From Siphonodentalium dalli (lineage: Eukaryota > Mollusca > Scaphopoda > Gadilida > Siphonodentaliidae), in NCBI GenBank assembly GCA_032622095.1, contig CP136064.1:135861954-135925953 (forward strand): a DNA stretch of 64,000 bases, in the 5' to 3' direction. Of this stretch, positions 22,611-33,291 are shown piece by piece (the first letter of the stretch is position 1; every line of letters starts with the position of its first letter). A program made the translations under genes and the position numbers. The notes under the pieces are model-generated. The model was not told where the DNA came from, searched no databases, and was given only the letters and a program-made list of their open reading frames with translations.

Positions 22611-25454
22611 CTGTTGAATTATAGAGTACTAGCAGATTAGACTGCCAATGGCGGGATTGGTCCCATGGCTTTGGTCGATCCATTAATTTTTCAAGGTAAC
22701 CACATACAGGCACGCCGACAGCATGCTATCATATAACCCGACAAAAAAATATTCCCCGTCCCGAGTTGACCATACATAACAAATTTCACGTCGATGTCAC
22801 CGCTGACGACCGAGATATCACCTAAGGTCATTTGTGGGTCAAGGTCAAGGTCACCTCAGGCGGACAAACTGACCCGACGAAAATCTCCCCCATACCTCGG
22901 GAGCCCTATTATAAAGTACGAAATTTCATCTCGATATCCCCCAGTTTCCAAGATGGTCGATTGAGCCGTATTTATACTCGTGTATATAAATTTAACGCTC
23001 TTTAACAACGACACCGCAGATACGAACGCTCTTTAATCATTAACCCATTAACCCATCAATTCCAACGATGGTGGCAGGGTGATGGGGTGCTCGGACGTTC
23101 TCAGAAGCGGTGCGATGACACTTCTCGTGGCTTTTTACCCTTAGATAGCAAGTTTGGGCTCAATCGGTCGAGCCGTTTTCGAGTCTATCTCAAAATATAT
23201 AGTAGACTAGCAGGTTAGCCCGCCACTGGCGTGGTTCGTCTCATGGCTTTGTTCGAAAAAGCAATTGCAACAGCTTCCGAGACACGTATGCTGCACCTAG
23301 GTGTAAAATTTAGTCGAAATCGGCCAGTTTTACCAGATTTGACCTTGAATTGATCATTGTCAAGGTCAGGTCGGGGTCACAATTTAACCCGTCCATGACA
23401 CTTCCCGTAGGTAGCAAGTTTGAGCTCAATCAGTTCGAGTCTATAAAGGACACACATTCACCACGGCAATCAGCAATACCGTGGCAATTGACATAGGCTT
23501 CAATATTCGCCACAGCAATTGACTGCCGTGGGCCACGGACTGCCATAACAGTTGATAACATGTTCACATTCGGCTGATCGGGCACTGCGGTCAGTCAAAA
23601 GACATAACGCGTACGCTATAACTCCGGTATCACTAACGTACGCGGCATCGAAAGGGTGAGGTTAACTTTCACCTGGATCCACGTGGCGTGACGTAATTCA
23701 CAACCACGTGTATTTACCTCGAAAGTGTTAAAATTGTGCGACCGCGACACACACAATGGCCCGATAATAGGCACGCATTCCCTGGAATTTCCCAGAAGAT
23801 ATTCATGGGGAGGTCAAGTGACCAATTTTGAAATTTGCTGGTCGCATTCGTCTGTAGGTCTGAGGAATTCTCGGCTAGATATTGTTACCAACATGACATA
23901 GTTAAATTAATCGCGCCGTGCACCACCATCATCAACGCGACGTAATTTTGGTACCATGTGTTGTGTTCTAGGTGTTGGGAATGTGAATTAAAATGTCCCC
24001 ATTCCTAGGAAGCCCTAAGTAAGTAAGAATCACACAGAAGCGAGTTCCAGATAACGTAAACAAAACCGTATGCGAAAGCCGAAGGGAACAAAGAGCATTA
24101 ACCGGTTAACGAACCCAAATATGGAAGATCTTTATCAAAAACACTGCGGATACGAACGCTCTTTAACTATCAACGCTATTAACCCCGCAGTGCCGTTTTT
24201 TGTGACTGAGAGTGGAGAACGGGTGCTCTGAGCTTCTCCAAAACCAAAGCCTTAGATGGGAAGTTTGAGCCCAATCGGTGCAGCCGTTTTCGAATCTATA
24301 GAGGACAAATATATATATATACGGAAGTCTCAAATTATATAGTAGACTAGCAGGTTAGCCCGCCACTGGCGTGGTTGGTCAGTTGAGTTAATTTACGGTA
24401 ATTCGGGCAGAAAAACTGACCCGATGAAAAACTTCCCCGTTCCTAGGAACGACAGACATAAGAATCACACAACACGCATTTTTTGTTTTCCAAAGAGTTA
24501 ATTCTGCCTTTTTAATCAAGAGAAATTATGATACCCGTCCCTAAAAGAGGTATGATTTTTTTTAACCTGCCCGTGGCCATTGCGGACCACTCTTATCGGC
24601 TGAGCAGCCCCTGACAGAGGTTGTCCACCCTTACGAGATGGTCAAGAGCGGACAGTCAGTAAGTCGGGACCACTCGTCCTCCTTAGACTGCGAACCCATC
24701 CAGTGGAAGTCCCGTCAGGTGGGGAAAAACCACCAGTCGGGGACGTATCACACCAAATAGGCTCGATGAAAGCATAGCGACCCCATGCACCCAACTCTGC
24801 ATGACTTAGCACTAAATGAGGGGTGAAAAATAATAGCATTAAAATATAAATGTATCCAAAATAGCTGTAACAAAAATATATATATGAGAAATTGTAAATG
24901 CTATATTTTGGAACGGAGTAGCAAGTTTTGGCTCAACCGGTCGAGCAGTTTTGGAGTCTATATCGAGTCTATAGCGCACATACAGATAACGACGTATCCA
25001 ATACGTTTCTGTATGATGTAGGCAAAATGTAGAGTTACGCCTCTTGGATCGATAGCGAAACCCATTATTTTAATTCAGCAATCTCCGTGTATCCAACGAC
25101 GGTGGCAGCTGAAGGGTGAAGGGGTGGTCGCACGGGCTCGAAAATGCGACAACGATGCGTCCCGTGTGTTTTTACCCTTTATAGATAGGAAGTTTGAGCT
25201 CAATATGTCCAGCCGTTTTCGATTCTATAAAGTACACACATATATACACACATATCTATATTTATATACATAGTTCTCAAAATATATAGGAGACTAGCAG
25301 GTTAGCCCGCCACTGGCGTGGTTGGTCAGAAACATGACATTTTTTTAATTATTTTGTTTTTTTTATTTTTTAATGTTAATTTAATGTTTTTTAAATTTAA
25401 TTTATGTTTTTTTGAATTTTTTAATATTTATTTCATTTTTTTAAAATTTAATTT
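22611..25454 (+). repeat. R5 repeat field, left part
   Basis: After a short R6 end, diverged R5 repeats follow one another. Recurrent phrases are CGAACGCTCTTTAA, GGTGCAGCCGTTTTCGA, TCTATAAAGTACACACA, a TA-rich stretch and AGGTTAGCCCGCCACTGGC (23212, 24352, 25299; a variant near 22635). Spacing is irregular because units are truncated or interleaved with TTGACCTTGAATTGATCA blocks. No coding sequence. The copia element is inserted at the right end. Confidence 0.75.
24560..24820. other. Unrecognised GC-richer insert in the R5 field
   Basis: GGCCATTGCGGACCACTCTT to GACTTAGCACTAAATGAGGG has no counterpart elsewhere in the window except the short phrase AAGAGCGGACAGTCA. I compared it from memory with 5S rRNA, 7SL and spliceosomal RNAs and saw no match. 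Confidence 0.35.
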
Positions 25455-25459
25455 AATTT

Positions 25460-25552
25460 TGTTAACATGTGTTTTATTGTTAACTTATATTTTATGTTTC
25501 AGAATGTATGCTTGGTGGGTTTTAGAATAAATTAAACTATCTACATTCAACA
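25460..25552 (+). repeat. 5' LTR of the copia element (93 bp)
   Basis: Starts TGTTAACATGTG and ends CTACATTCAACA. It is identical to the 3' LTR except 25464 (A, versus T at 30073). TTATATTTTATG within it is a possible TATA-like promoter. 93 bp is short compared with the few hundred bp usual for copia LTRs. Confidence 0.95.
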
Positions 25553-25553
25553 T

Positions 25554-25574
25554 TGGTAGCAGAGCGATCGAACC
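25554..25574 (+). promoter_or_regulatory. Primer-binding site
   Basis: TGGTAGCAGAG lies one base after the 5' LTR and is complementary to the 3' end of animal initiator methionine tRNA (...CUCUGCUACCA), the usual primer of copia-type minus-strand synthesis. The next bases fit less well. Confidence 0.85.
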
Positions 25575-25584
25575 TAGGCACAAG

Positions 25585-28500
25585 ATGGCTACAAGTAATC
25601 CTTCATATAGAAACCCACCAAGTCTGGGCCAAAATACAGATTATGATCAGTGGAAAAGGGAAGTCGCGATGTGGGAAATCGTTACAAACTTGGAAGAAAA
25701 AAAAGAGAGCTGTTGCTTTGGCTTTAAGGAAGGAAAGCCGAGGGAGGTTGCCCTGACTATAGATGCGACAGCACTGAATGTCGACAATGGTGTTAAAGTA
25801 TTGATCGATGAACTTGACAAACTTTACGAATTAAATAAAGTTGATAAAGCATACCAGGCATATAGTGAGTTCGAGTCGTTCAAGAAAACTGAGGACATGA
25901 CTATGGAAAATTACATTATTGGTTTTGAACAATGTTACAACAAAGCTAGAAGACATGAGATGAAATTACCTGATGCTGTATTGGCATTCAAGATTCTGGA
26001 TAACGCTGGGTTGTCTCAGACATATAGACAGCTAGCTCTCACTGCATGTGATGACTTGAAATTAGATACCATGAAGTCTGCATTAAATCGTATTTTCAGT
26101 TCACGGGTAACAAAGCATTCGGATTCGATTTCATGCGTAAAACAAGAATCAGCATTCATAGCAGACAGGAATGTCAGTGCTGACCGTGGAAAGATTTTCA
26201 GAAGAGCGGGTTCATGGGATCGTGGACGCCCTGCGTTTGGTGCTGGTCGTGGAAGTGGACCGACTGCGTTTGGTGCTGGTCGTGGAAGTGGTCCGAAACT
26301 CAACCCATCGTATAGTGGTGTTGTATCCCGCTGTCGAATTTGTGACTCAAAGTTTCATTGGGCAAAGAATTGTCCCCACAAACGATCAGCGACGTTTTTT
26401 ACGGAAGATGATGGAGAAAATGATGAAACCGTTCATATTACACTCTATCTTTCGGAGAATAAACCAACTCCACAAGAAGTATTCCTTGCAGAAGCTGAAA
26501 ATTCAGCAATCATTGACACTGCGTGCACAAAGACTGTTTGTGGCCGTAAATGGCTTGATACGTTCGTAAAGTCGCTAAAGGATGACTTGAGGAGAAAAAT
26601 TGTTCTGGTTCCGAGCATAACTTCTTTTAAGTTTGGGGATGGAGCTGCTGTTCTTTCATCGGAGAGAGTGAAAATTCCTGCCAAAATAGGGACTGTGTCT
26701 TGTCACATTGAAACTGAAGTGGTGTCATGTGACATACCATTGCTATTAAGCAAAACTTCTCTCAAAAAGGCAGATACTATACTGGATCTTGCCAACGATA
26801 AAGTTTCAATGTTTGGACAGCCTGTTGAAGTACATCTGACTTCAAGTGGACACTACTGTATTTCTATTGATGGACATGATTCATTCATGTCAGATGACTG
26901 CTCGGAGGAAGTGTACTTAATTGTGAAAAGTGACATGACAGTGAAGGAAAAGAGACATGTTCTAACAAAACTTCACAAACAGTTTGGGCATGCCTCAAGC
27001 ACAAAACTGTTAGCATTATTACAAAGTGCTGGTGAAGTAGATGCTGATGCAAAAGACTTACTCAAGATTGTGTGTGCAAAGTGTCAAGTGTGTTATAAAC
27101 ATAAGAAACCAAATCCCAAACCGGCTGTTGGTTTCACAATGGGAAATGATTTCAATCAAATAGTGGCACTTGATCTTCACCAAATTGATAAGAATTTGTA
27201 CTATTTGCATGTCATAGATTTATTTAGCAGGCTTAGTGCTGCTGCTATTGTGAGAAGTAAGGAGCCAAATGTAATTGTTGACAAATTCATGAAAATATGG
27301 GTTAATGTCTATGGGGTACCTGCTGGTGTTTTCACAGACAATGGTGGTGAATTTTGTAACTCAGTATTCATGGATATGGCTGAAAACCTGAACATTTCTG
27401 TCAAAACAACAGCAGCATATAGCCCATGGTCTAATGGAGTGGTTGAGAGGCATAATGCTACCCTTACCAGTACTCTCAACAAAATCAAAGAATCTTCTAA
27501 CATTTCATGGGAAATGGCCATAAGCTGGGCAGTTTTTGCCAAGAACAGTTTGCTTAATGTTCATGGTTTTAGTCCATTTCAGATAGTTTTTGGCAGAAAC
27601 CCCAACTTACCGTCAGCCATCGTCAATAGACCGCCAGCTCTTGAGGGTCGTACGGTTAGTGAAACAATGGCTAAACATCTAGTAGGCATTTATGAGGGCC
27701 GTAAAGCATTCATTTCTGCTGAGTCCTCTGAAAAAGTAAGGAGAGCTATTAGGAAGCAGGTCAGACCCTCAGGAGATAGTTATGTAACAGGGGATAAGGT
27801 ATTTTTTCAAAGGGACAACCAGTGGAAAGGCCCTGGTTGGGTAATTGGTAAAGACGGCGTTGTAGTTTTTGTTAGATGTGGGGGTAGTTATGTCAGAGTC
27901 CACGAGAGTCGCCTGATGAAAGAGATGCCAGTGAGCAATGACGAGCAGTTGGACAAGACTTCTCAAAGTAATGATTCTAGTGTAGATTCATCACCAAATA
28001 TTAACAATTCATCAGTTCAGAAATCCAGTGTGAAACATGGTAAAGCCACTGCTGCGATGGACAATGACTCATGGGATTCTGATGATGACTCCGAGACTGT
28101 TATTACTCGTGAAGCAACAGACAATGAAACTGATGATGGGAATAGTGATGATATTCAGGATTCTAGTGGTGAACACAGTGACCAGCATGATGAATCAACT
28201 AGCGAAAGCAGTGAGGTATCAGATGATGATCAAGGGAAGGCCAGTAATGCAACTTCTGTCCAGTCATATAAGCTGAGAAAGGATCAACGTGTTGAATTCA
28301 GTTTTGAAAGTGAAAATGACAATCAAATAGTGAAGATTCTTGGTAGAGCTGGGAAGGCGTCGACTGGAACAAGAAGCTGGTACAATGTGGAATTCGAAAA
28401 GCCAGATTGCAAGAAAGGAAAATGCATTTCCATTGACCTAAGTGAGGTAGAAAACTTAACTCTTTTAGACGTTCCGACGGAGTCAAGAGAAGAAGAAGTG

Positions 28501-29886
28501 GAGTGCATACTGATGGCTGAAATTGATTTCACTGATGCAAAGAAAGACGAGCTTGATAATTGGAAGAAAGAGAATGTGTATGTAGAAATAGAAGATTGCG
28601 GACAGAAATGTGTGACAACTAGATGGGTCTGCACAGTAAAAGACAATGGATGTGGTGTTAGAAGAAAAGCAAGGTTAGTGGCTCGAGGTTTTGAAGAGGA
28701 TGACCTAAACTCAATTAGGAAAGATTCACCAACGTGTGATAAGCAGTCCATGAGAGCTATCTTGTCAATCATCAACCACATGGGATGGAAGATAAACTGC
28801 CTGGATGTGAAAACTGCATTTTTACAGGGAAGCGATATTCAAAGACAAGTTTTCATCAGACCACCAAGAGAAGCCAAAAAGAAGAATGTTGTTTGGCTGT
28901 TGAAGAAATGCGTATACGGCTTAGCTGATGCATCTCTTAGGTGGTATGAAATGGTCAGGAAAACGTTACTTTCAAGTGGAGCGAAGATGTCTTCTGTTGA
29001 TCCTGCGGTTTTCTACTGGCATACAGACAAGTGGCTTGCTGGAGTTTTAGCTGTCCATGTCGATGATTTCCTGTGGGCTGGAAATGAAGCATTTGAAAGA
29101 CAGGTGATTGCTGATCTACGAAAGAAGTTCAAAATTGGAAAGGAACAAACCAAGTGTTTTAAGTATTTGGGATTGGATTTATTACAGGATAGAGATGTCA
29201 TAACCCTAAGTCAAACAGAGTATTCATCCAGTCTCAAGATGGTAAAGATCGATAAGAACAGGGAAAATGCTTCCAAATTATCAGAGGAAGAAAGATCACT
29301 ACTAAGATCAAAACTCGGACAACTGCTATGGATAGCAAACCAAACAAGACCAGACATATCCTACGATGTTAGAGAAGTAGTTTCCAGGTTGAAGAACAGC
29401 ACCGTCGGTGACCTTAAAGCTGTGAACAAAATTATTAGAAGAGTTCTGTCAGAGGAAGTGAAAATTCGATTTGACAATCATGGGAGTGATCCAGAACTCG
29501 TCGTTTACAGTGACGCATCTTTCGGTAACCTCGTGGACGGTGGCAGTCAGGGTGGTTATATTATTTTTTTGGCTAGTAGGGATGGTAAAATGAGTCCTTT
29601 GGCTTGGGAATCTAAAATAATTAGGAGGGTAGTCAGGAGTACTATTGCTGCGGAGACATTGTCGATGGTTGAGGCTGTAGATTGTGGTGTTGTTGTGAGT
29701 ACTCTCATATCTGAATTATTATATGATTCATCAAACAAAACCATTAAAATTACATGTATAATTGATAATAAGGACTTGTATTCTTCGTTGTTTTCCACAA
29801 AGAATGTTACTGAGAAGAGAGATAAGTTCACTGAGAGAGATGATGGCGAGAAAGATAATTACGAAAGTAGAATGGGTCGAGAGTAA
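25585..29886 (+). CDS. copia gag-pol polyprotein (1433 codons)
   Basis: The first ATG after the primer-binding site opens a frame with every copia domain. A gag region is followed by a CX2CX4HX4C zinc knuckle (C250, C253, H258, C263) for RNA binding. The protease has D-T-A (D311) where D-S/T-G is usual. Integrase has the zinc-binding H464, H469, C497, C500 and the catalytic D530, D585, E621 (D-X35-E). An Asp/Ser-rich linker spans about 790-890. Reverse transcriptase has the VDD active site (D1160, D1161), then RNase H with D1310 in YSDAS. Breaks: around residues 38-47 the frame departs from the family pattern and the expected residues appear in the next frame, after an A8 run (25697-25704), which suggests two compensating indels. 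The RNase H end is frame-shifted near 29820. Confidence 0.93.
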   Translation: MATSNPSYRNPPSLGQNTDYDQWKREVAMWEIVTNLEEKKESCCFGFKEGKPREVALTIDATALNVDNGVKVLIDELDKLYELNKVDKAYQAYSEFESFKKTEDMTMENYIIGFEQCYNKARRHEMKLPDAVLAFKILDNAGLSQTYRQLALTACDDLKLDTMKSALNRIFSSRVTKHSDSISCVKQESAFIADRNVSADRGKIFRRAGSWDRGRPAFGAGRGSGPTAFGAGRGSGPKLNPSYSGVVSRCRICDSKFHWAKNCPHKRSATFFTEDDGENDETVHITLYLSENKPTPQEVFLAEAENSAIIDTACTKTVCGRKWLDTFVKSLKDDLRRKIVLVPSITSFKFGDGAAVLSSERVKIPAKIGTVSCHIETEVVSCDIPLLLSKTSLKKADTILDLANDKVSMFGQPVEVHLTSSGHYCISIDGHDSFMSDDCSEEVYLIVKSDMTVKEKRHVLTKLHKQFGHASSTKLLALLQSAGEVDADAKDLLKIVCAKCQVCYKHKKPNPKPAVGFTMGNDFNQIVALDLHQIDKNLYYLHVIDLFSRLSAAAIVRSKEPNVIVDKFMKIWVNVYGVPAGVFTDNGGEFCNSVFMDMAENLNISVKTTAAYSPWSNGVVERHNATLTSTLNKIKESSNISWEMAISWAVFAKNSLLNVHGFSPFQIVFGRNPNLPSAIVNRPPALEGRTVSETMAKHLVGIYEGRKAFISAESSEKVRRAIRKQVRPSGDSYVTGDKVFFQRDNQWKGPGWVIGKDGVVVFVRCGGSYVRVHESRLMKEMPVSNDEQLDKTSQSNDSSVDSSPNINNSSVQKSSVKHGKATAAMDNDSWDSDDDSETVITREATDNETDDGNSDDIQDSSGEHSDQHDESTSESSEVSDDDQGKASNATSVQSYKLRKDQRVEFSFESENDNQIVKILGRAGKASTGTRSWYNVEFEKPDCKKGKCISIDLSEVENLTLLDVPTESREEEVECILMAEIDFTDAKKDELDNWKKENVYVEIEDCGQKCVTTRWVCTVKDNGCGVRRKARLVARGFEEDDLNSIRKDSPTCDKQSMRAILSIINHMGWKINCLDVKTAFLQGSDIQRQVFIRPPREAKKKNVVWLLKKCVYGLADASLRWYEMVRKTLLSSGAKMSSVDPAVFYWHTDKWLAGVLAVHVDDFLWAGNEAFERQVIADLRKKFKIGKEQTKCFKYLGLDLLQDRDVITLSQTEYSSSLKMVKIDKNRENASKLSEEERSLLRSKLGQLLWIANQTRPDISYDVREVVSRLKNSTVGDLKAVNKIIRRVLSEEVKIRFDNHGSDPELVVYSDASFGNLVDGGSQGGYIIFLASRDGKMSPLAWESKIIRRVVRSTIAAETLSMVEAVDCGVVVSTLISELLYDSSNKTIKITCIIDNKDLYSSLFSTKNVTEKRDKFTERDDGEKDNYESRMGRE

Positions 29887-29974
29887 GAGAGAGATAGCAA
29901 ATATTTTGACGAAGAGAGGAGCGTCAGGAAGTTGTCTGCTAAAATGTTTAGAGAGAGGAGGAGTAGATGAGTGA
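29820..29974 (+). pseudogene. Displaced C-terminus of copia RNase H
   Basis: Within about ten bases after the VTEKR codons of the main frame, the conserved end of copia RNase H (LREMM, VEWVESKREIANILTKRG) continues in the next forward frame and stops at 29974. The main frame instead adds unrelated residues and stops at 29886. The shift, near 29820-29830, equals one extra or two missing bases. It may be a real mutation or a consensus error. Confidence 0.8.
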
Positions 29975-30068
29975 AATAGACATAACTGTTATATCGTATT
30001 GTAAATGCAGCCAAACATTTTTATTTTTATTTTTGTCTTTTTCTTCACAAAAAGAAGATAGACCAGAT

Positions 30069-30161
30069 TGTTTACATGTGTTTTATTGTTAACTTATATT
30101 TTATGTTTCAGAATGTATGCTTGGTGGGTTTTAGAATAAATTAAACTATCTACATTCAACA
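30069..30161 (+). repeat. 3' LTR of the copia element (93 bp)
   Basis: Same as the 5' LTR except 30073. The target duplication AATTT follows at 30162-30166. Confidence 0.95.
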
Positions 30162-30166
30162 AATTT

Positions 30167-30971
30167 AATTCTTTGTTTTTCAATGAGTTAATTGTGCCTT
30201 TTTCTGGCGGAAAAATTGACCCGATGAAATCCCCCCCTTCCTAGGAACGACAGACAACGCATTCTTTGTTTTTCAATGAGTTAATTCATGGTACCCGTCC
30301 TAAACTTCCCCGTTCCTAGGAACAACAGACTTTTTAATCAAGAGAAATTATTATACCCCCCGCAAAGAGCGGACAGTCAATTAATCCTGTCGTGAACCAG
30401 AATGTAGAGTTACACCTCTTAGATCAATTCTGCCTTTTTAATCGAGATAAATGCATTTCGTCCCGCATCCGTATTTTACGCATGGGGGTAGTCGTTTAGC
30501 TATGTCGATTCAATGAGTTAATTCATGGTACCCGTCCTAAACTTCCCCGTTCCTAGGAACAAACTTTTTAATCAAGAGAAATTATGATACCCCCGCAAAG
30601 AGCGGACAGTCAATTAATCCCGCCGTGAACCAGAATGTAGAGTTACGCCTCTTAGATCAATTCTGCCTTTTTAATCGAGATAAATGAATTTCGTCCCGCA
30701 TCCGTATTTTACGCATGGGGGTAGTCGTTTAGCTATGTCGATTGCAATAAAGAGCGTTCGTCGTTAACAACTCCGTATATGGTCAATATAAAGATCGTTG
30801 ATGCCTTAACCCCCGAAGTGGCGTTTGCGGTGATTTTGATGATTGGGAGTGGAGAATCAGTGCTCAGAGCTTGTCCAAAATGCGACGTGGACGATCCCCC
30901 TGTGAGTTTTTACCCTTATATACGAAGTTTGAGCTCGATCCGATCAGTCGTTTTCGATTCTATAAAGTACC

Positions 30972-31003
<32 letters not shown>

Positions 31004-31909
31004 CATAGTTCTCAAAATATATATATAGACTGGCAGGTTAGCCCGCCACTGGCGTGGTTGGTCAGAAACATGACATTTAAAAAAAAATAATTTGTTTTTA
31101 ATTCTGCCTTTTTTTCTTCTTTTTTTAATTAAATTTTTTGTTTCTGGCGTTTACCCGATGAAATCCCCCCTTCCTAGGAACGACAGACAACGCATTCTTT
31201 TTTTTTTAACCTGCCCGTACCCGTCCTAATGTTGTGAAATCTCTCTGCATAATATTTTGAGCGATAACATTGCATTGAATTGAAAACAAACGCTTCCCGT
31301 CGTGAAATCTCTCTCTAGGATAACATTGCATTGAATTGAAAACAAACGCTTCCCGTCATGAAATCTCTCTGCATAATATTTAGAGTCTGCCGTACCCGTC
31401 CTAATGTCGTGAAATCTCTCTGCATAATATTTCGAGCGATAAAATTGCATTGAATTGAAAACAAACGCTTCCCGTCGTGAAATCTCTCTGCATAATATTT
31501 CGAGCGACAGGCTACAATCAGACTCCCGTCATACAGATAAGTAGATAGCGAAAACGACGCTCTTTATATAGACACTGCGGAAAACGAACGCTCTTTATAT
31601 ATCAACGCTATTAACCCCGAAGTGCCGATTGCGGTGATTTTGATGATTGGGAAGGGAGAAACAGTGCTCTGAGCTTCTCCAAAACGCGATCACGGCGGTG
31701 TCTGTGGTATTTTACACTTATATACGAAATTTGAGCTCAATCTGTCCAACTGTTTTCGATTCTATGAAGTACCCACATACATGTATATATACACACACAC
31801 ACATATATATATACGGAAGTCTCAAAATATATATATAGACTAGCAGGTTAGCCCGCCACTGGCGACAATCGTCCCATGGCTTTGTTCGAAAAAGCAATTG
31901 CAACAGCTT
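30167..31909 (+). repeat. R5 repeat field, middle part
   Basis: Continues the R5 field after copia. Two near-duplicate blocks are present (CTAAACTTCCCCGTTCCTAG, AAGAGCGGACAGTCAATTAA, TTTCGTCCCGCATCCGTATT), at about 30300-30500 and 30535-30740. GTTAGCCCGCCACTGGC follows at about 31037 and 31847. CA and TA microsatellites precede each. No coding sequence. Confidence 0.7.
31228..31512 (+). repeat. GTGAAATCTCTCTGCATAAT minisatellite
   Basis: Five units of about 50-75 bp contain GTGAAATCTCTC, GCATAATATTT, GAGCGATAA, TTGCATTGAATTGAAAACAA and CGCTTCCCGTC, with internal deletions. Single copies occur near 37056 and 38187 in R5, so this is a local expansion of an R5 segment. Confidence 0.8.
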
Positions 31910-31918
31910 CCGAGACAC

Positions 31919-33282
31919 TAGTCCAAGTCTTCTTGTACTAAAACCAGCTAAGATATTGGGATGGCGATGCTGGCGTTTAGTCCAAGACCGCCCTATATGC
32001 TCGCTTATGACACGGCTTAAGCGTTAGTGACCCGCTCAAATAAAACCACAATTATATGAAATAAAATATCACAATTGCGACAATAAACGAATATTTTCCG
32101 CAGAAGACATGCTATTTTATCTGAAACCCACATCAGTTGTGAATTTAAAACGGTAATTTAATGCGAAAAGAGACATTTACCTCAATGTTTACAATTTGTT
32201 AAAAGTATGCGAACTCGGTTGACCTCGCGAACTGTGTTCGGCATTTTCCGTTGAAAATATTCCGTAGATTTTGGACAACAACGCAAATTACGATGAATTC
32301 TCCATTGTAATCGTAATTATGTGTGTCAATAAATAAAATAATAAATGGATTAATTAAACATTGAAGATATAAATGTAATACATTAAATAAATTACGGGGA
32401 ATTACAACCCTCTCAAAGTTTAAAACAGTGTAAACACAACGAGTATTAGAATAAATAATATGGTGCTACATTTCCCACATTTGGTGGACTTCGGCGAAAT
32501 TAAGATATATACTAAGCGAACAGAGCAATATACTGCTCTTGTTAAGCACACAAAAAAATCAAACAAAATTTGTATAAATTTTTAACCTTAAGTTTGAAAA
32601 GTCCCACTAAAACGGAAGAACTATATTTCGAAACTGTGTGATTCGGTTCTCCGATTATTTTATCAACACAAACGTCAAAATGCACATGGATGAAAATCAC
32701 ACGGATGGAAAGTCAGACACAAGAGTTCTAATTTGCTCCAATTTTGACAAGTTGCTTGCGAAAATTGTCAACAAAACTACCGTTCTGATCCTCCATTATG
32801 TCATTAAGTTTTTAGTGCGGGAATTGTTCTGAAAGCACATAGAAAACTGGACTTTCGGGCGATCGGTTTTCACCATTTTTGTTCGGAAAACCCGCGCTAT
32901 ATATAGAAACGGAAAGTAGAATTCTCAGAACAAACAGCGGATTATGCCGAACTTATTCGGACCACTTCGGCTTTCGGTTAAAACGTAAACAAACAGAAAC
33001 AAATCGATGTTTATGGCAATCAACCGGAATATTCTATGTGTAATTTAACATTGAAGTTAGATTATTATACACCATTGTGACCATAAGATGTAAGCCTTTC
33101 CGATGTATATAGCATCATGTATTGATTTGCTAGGTAAATCGAGTAAAATACACCACAGATTCCCGCCACAGATCGTGGGCGTAAGTCGTGTGGTAGGATT
33201 GGTATGCAAGCGGGCTTGGACTAAACGCCAGCATCGCCATCCCAATATCTTAGCTGGTTTTAGTACAAGAAGACTTGGACTA
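31919..33282. mobile_element. Non-autonomous MULE-like element, 1364 bp
   Basis: Perfect 68-bp terminal inverted repeats (31919-31986 and 33215-33282) begin and end with TAGTCCAAG. A 9-bp target duplication, CCGAGACAC, lies at 31910-31918 and 33283-33291. The pre-insertion phrase CTTCCGAGACACGTATGCTG is visible in sibling R5 copies near 23275 and 35945. Nine-bp duplications with long TIRs point to the Mutator (MULE) superfamily; Merlin (8-9 bp) is the alternative. The interior has no transposase-like frame. Confidence 0.88.
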
Positions 33283-33291
33283 CCGAGACAC

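Larger units (their letters stand above)
25460..30161 (+). mobile_element. Ty1/copia LTR retrotransposon, 4702 bp
   Basis: A complete structure: two 93-bp LTRs that begin TG and end CA, a 5-bp target duplication AATTT (25455-25459 and 30162-30166), a primer-binding site at 25554, one long gag-pol frame, and a moderately purine-rich stretch before the 3' LTR (about 30050-30067). Domain order gag, protease, integrase, reverse transcriptase, RNase H defines Ty1/copia. It is inserted in an R5 repeat. The LTRs differ at one position, so the insertion is young. The coding frame carries breaks (see the coding entries), so it is probably not active as it stands. Confidence 0.95.

Noticed and set aside
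25553-25756. Separate small gene upstream of copia gag
   Set aside because: It starts at a TTG in the primer-binding site. Only its last part resembles gag, which is better explained by a frameshift pair in the main frame.
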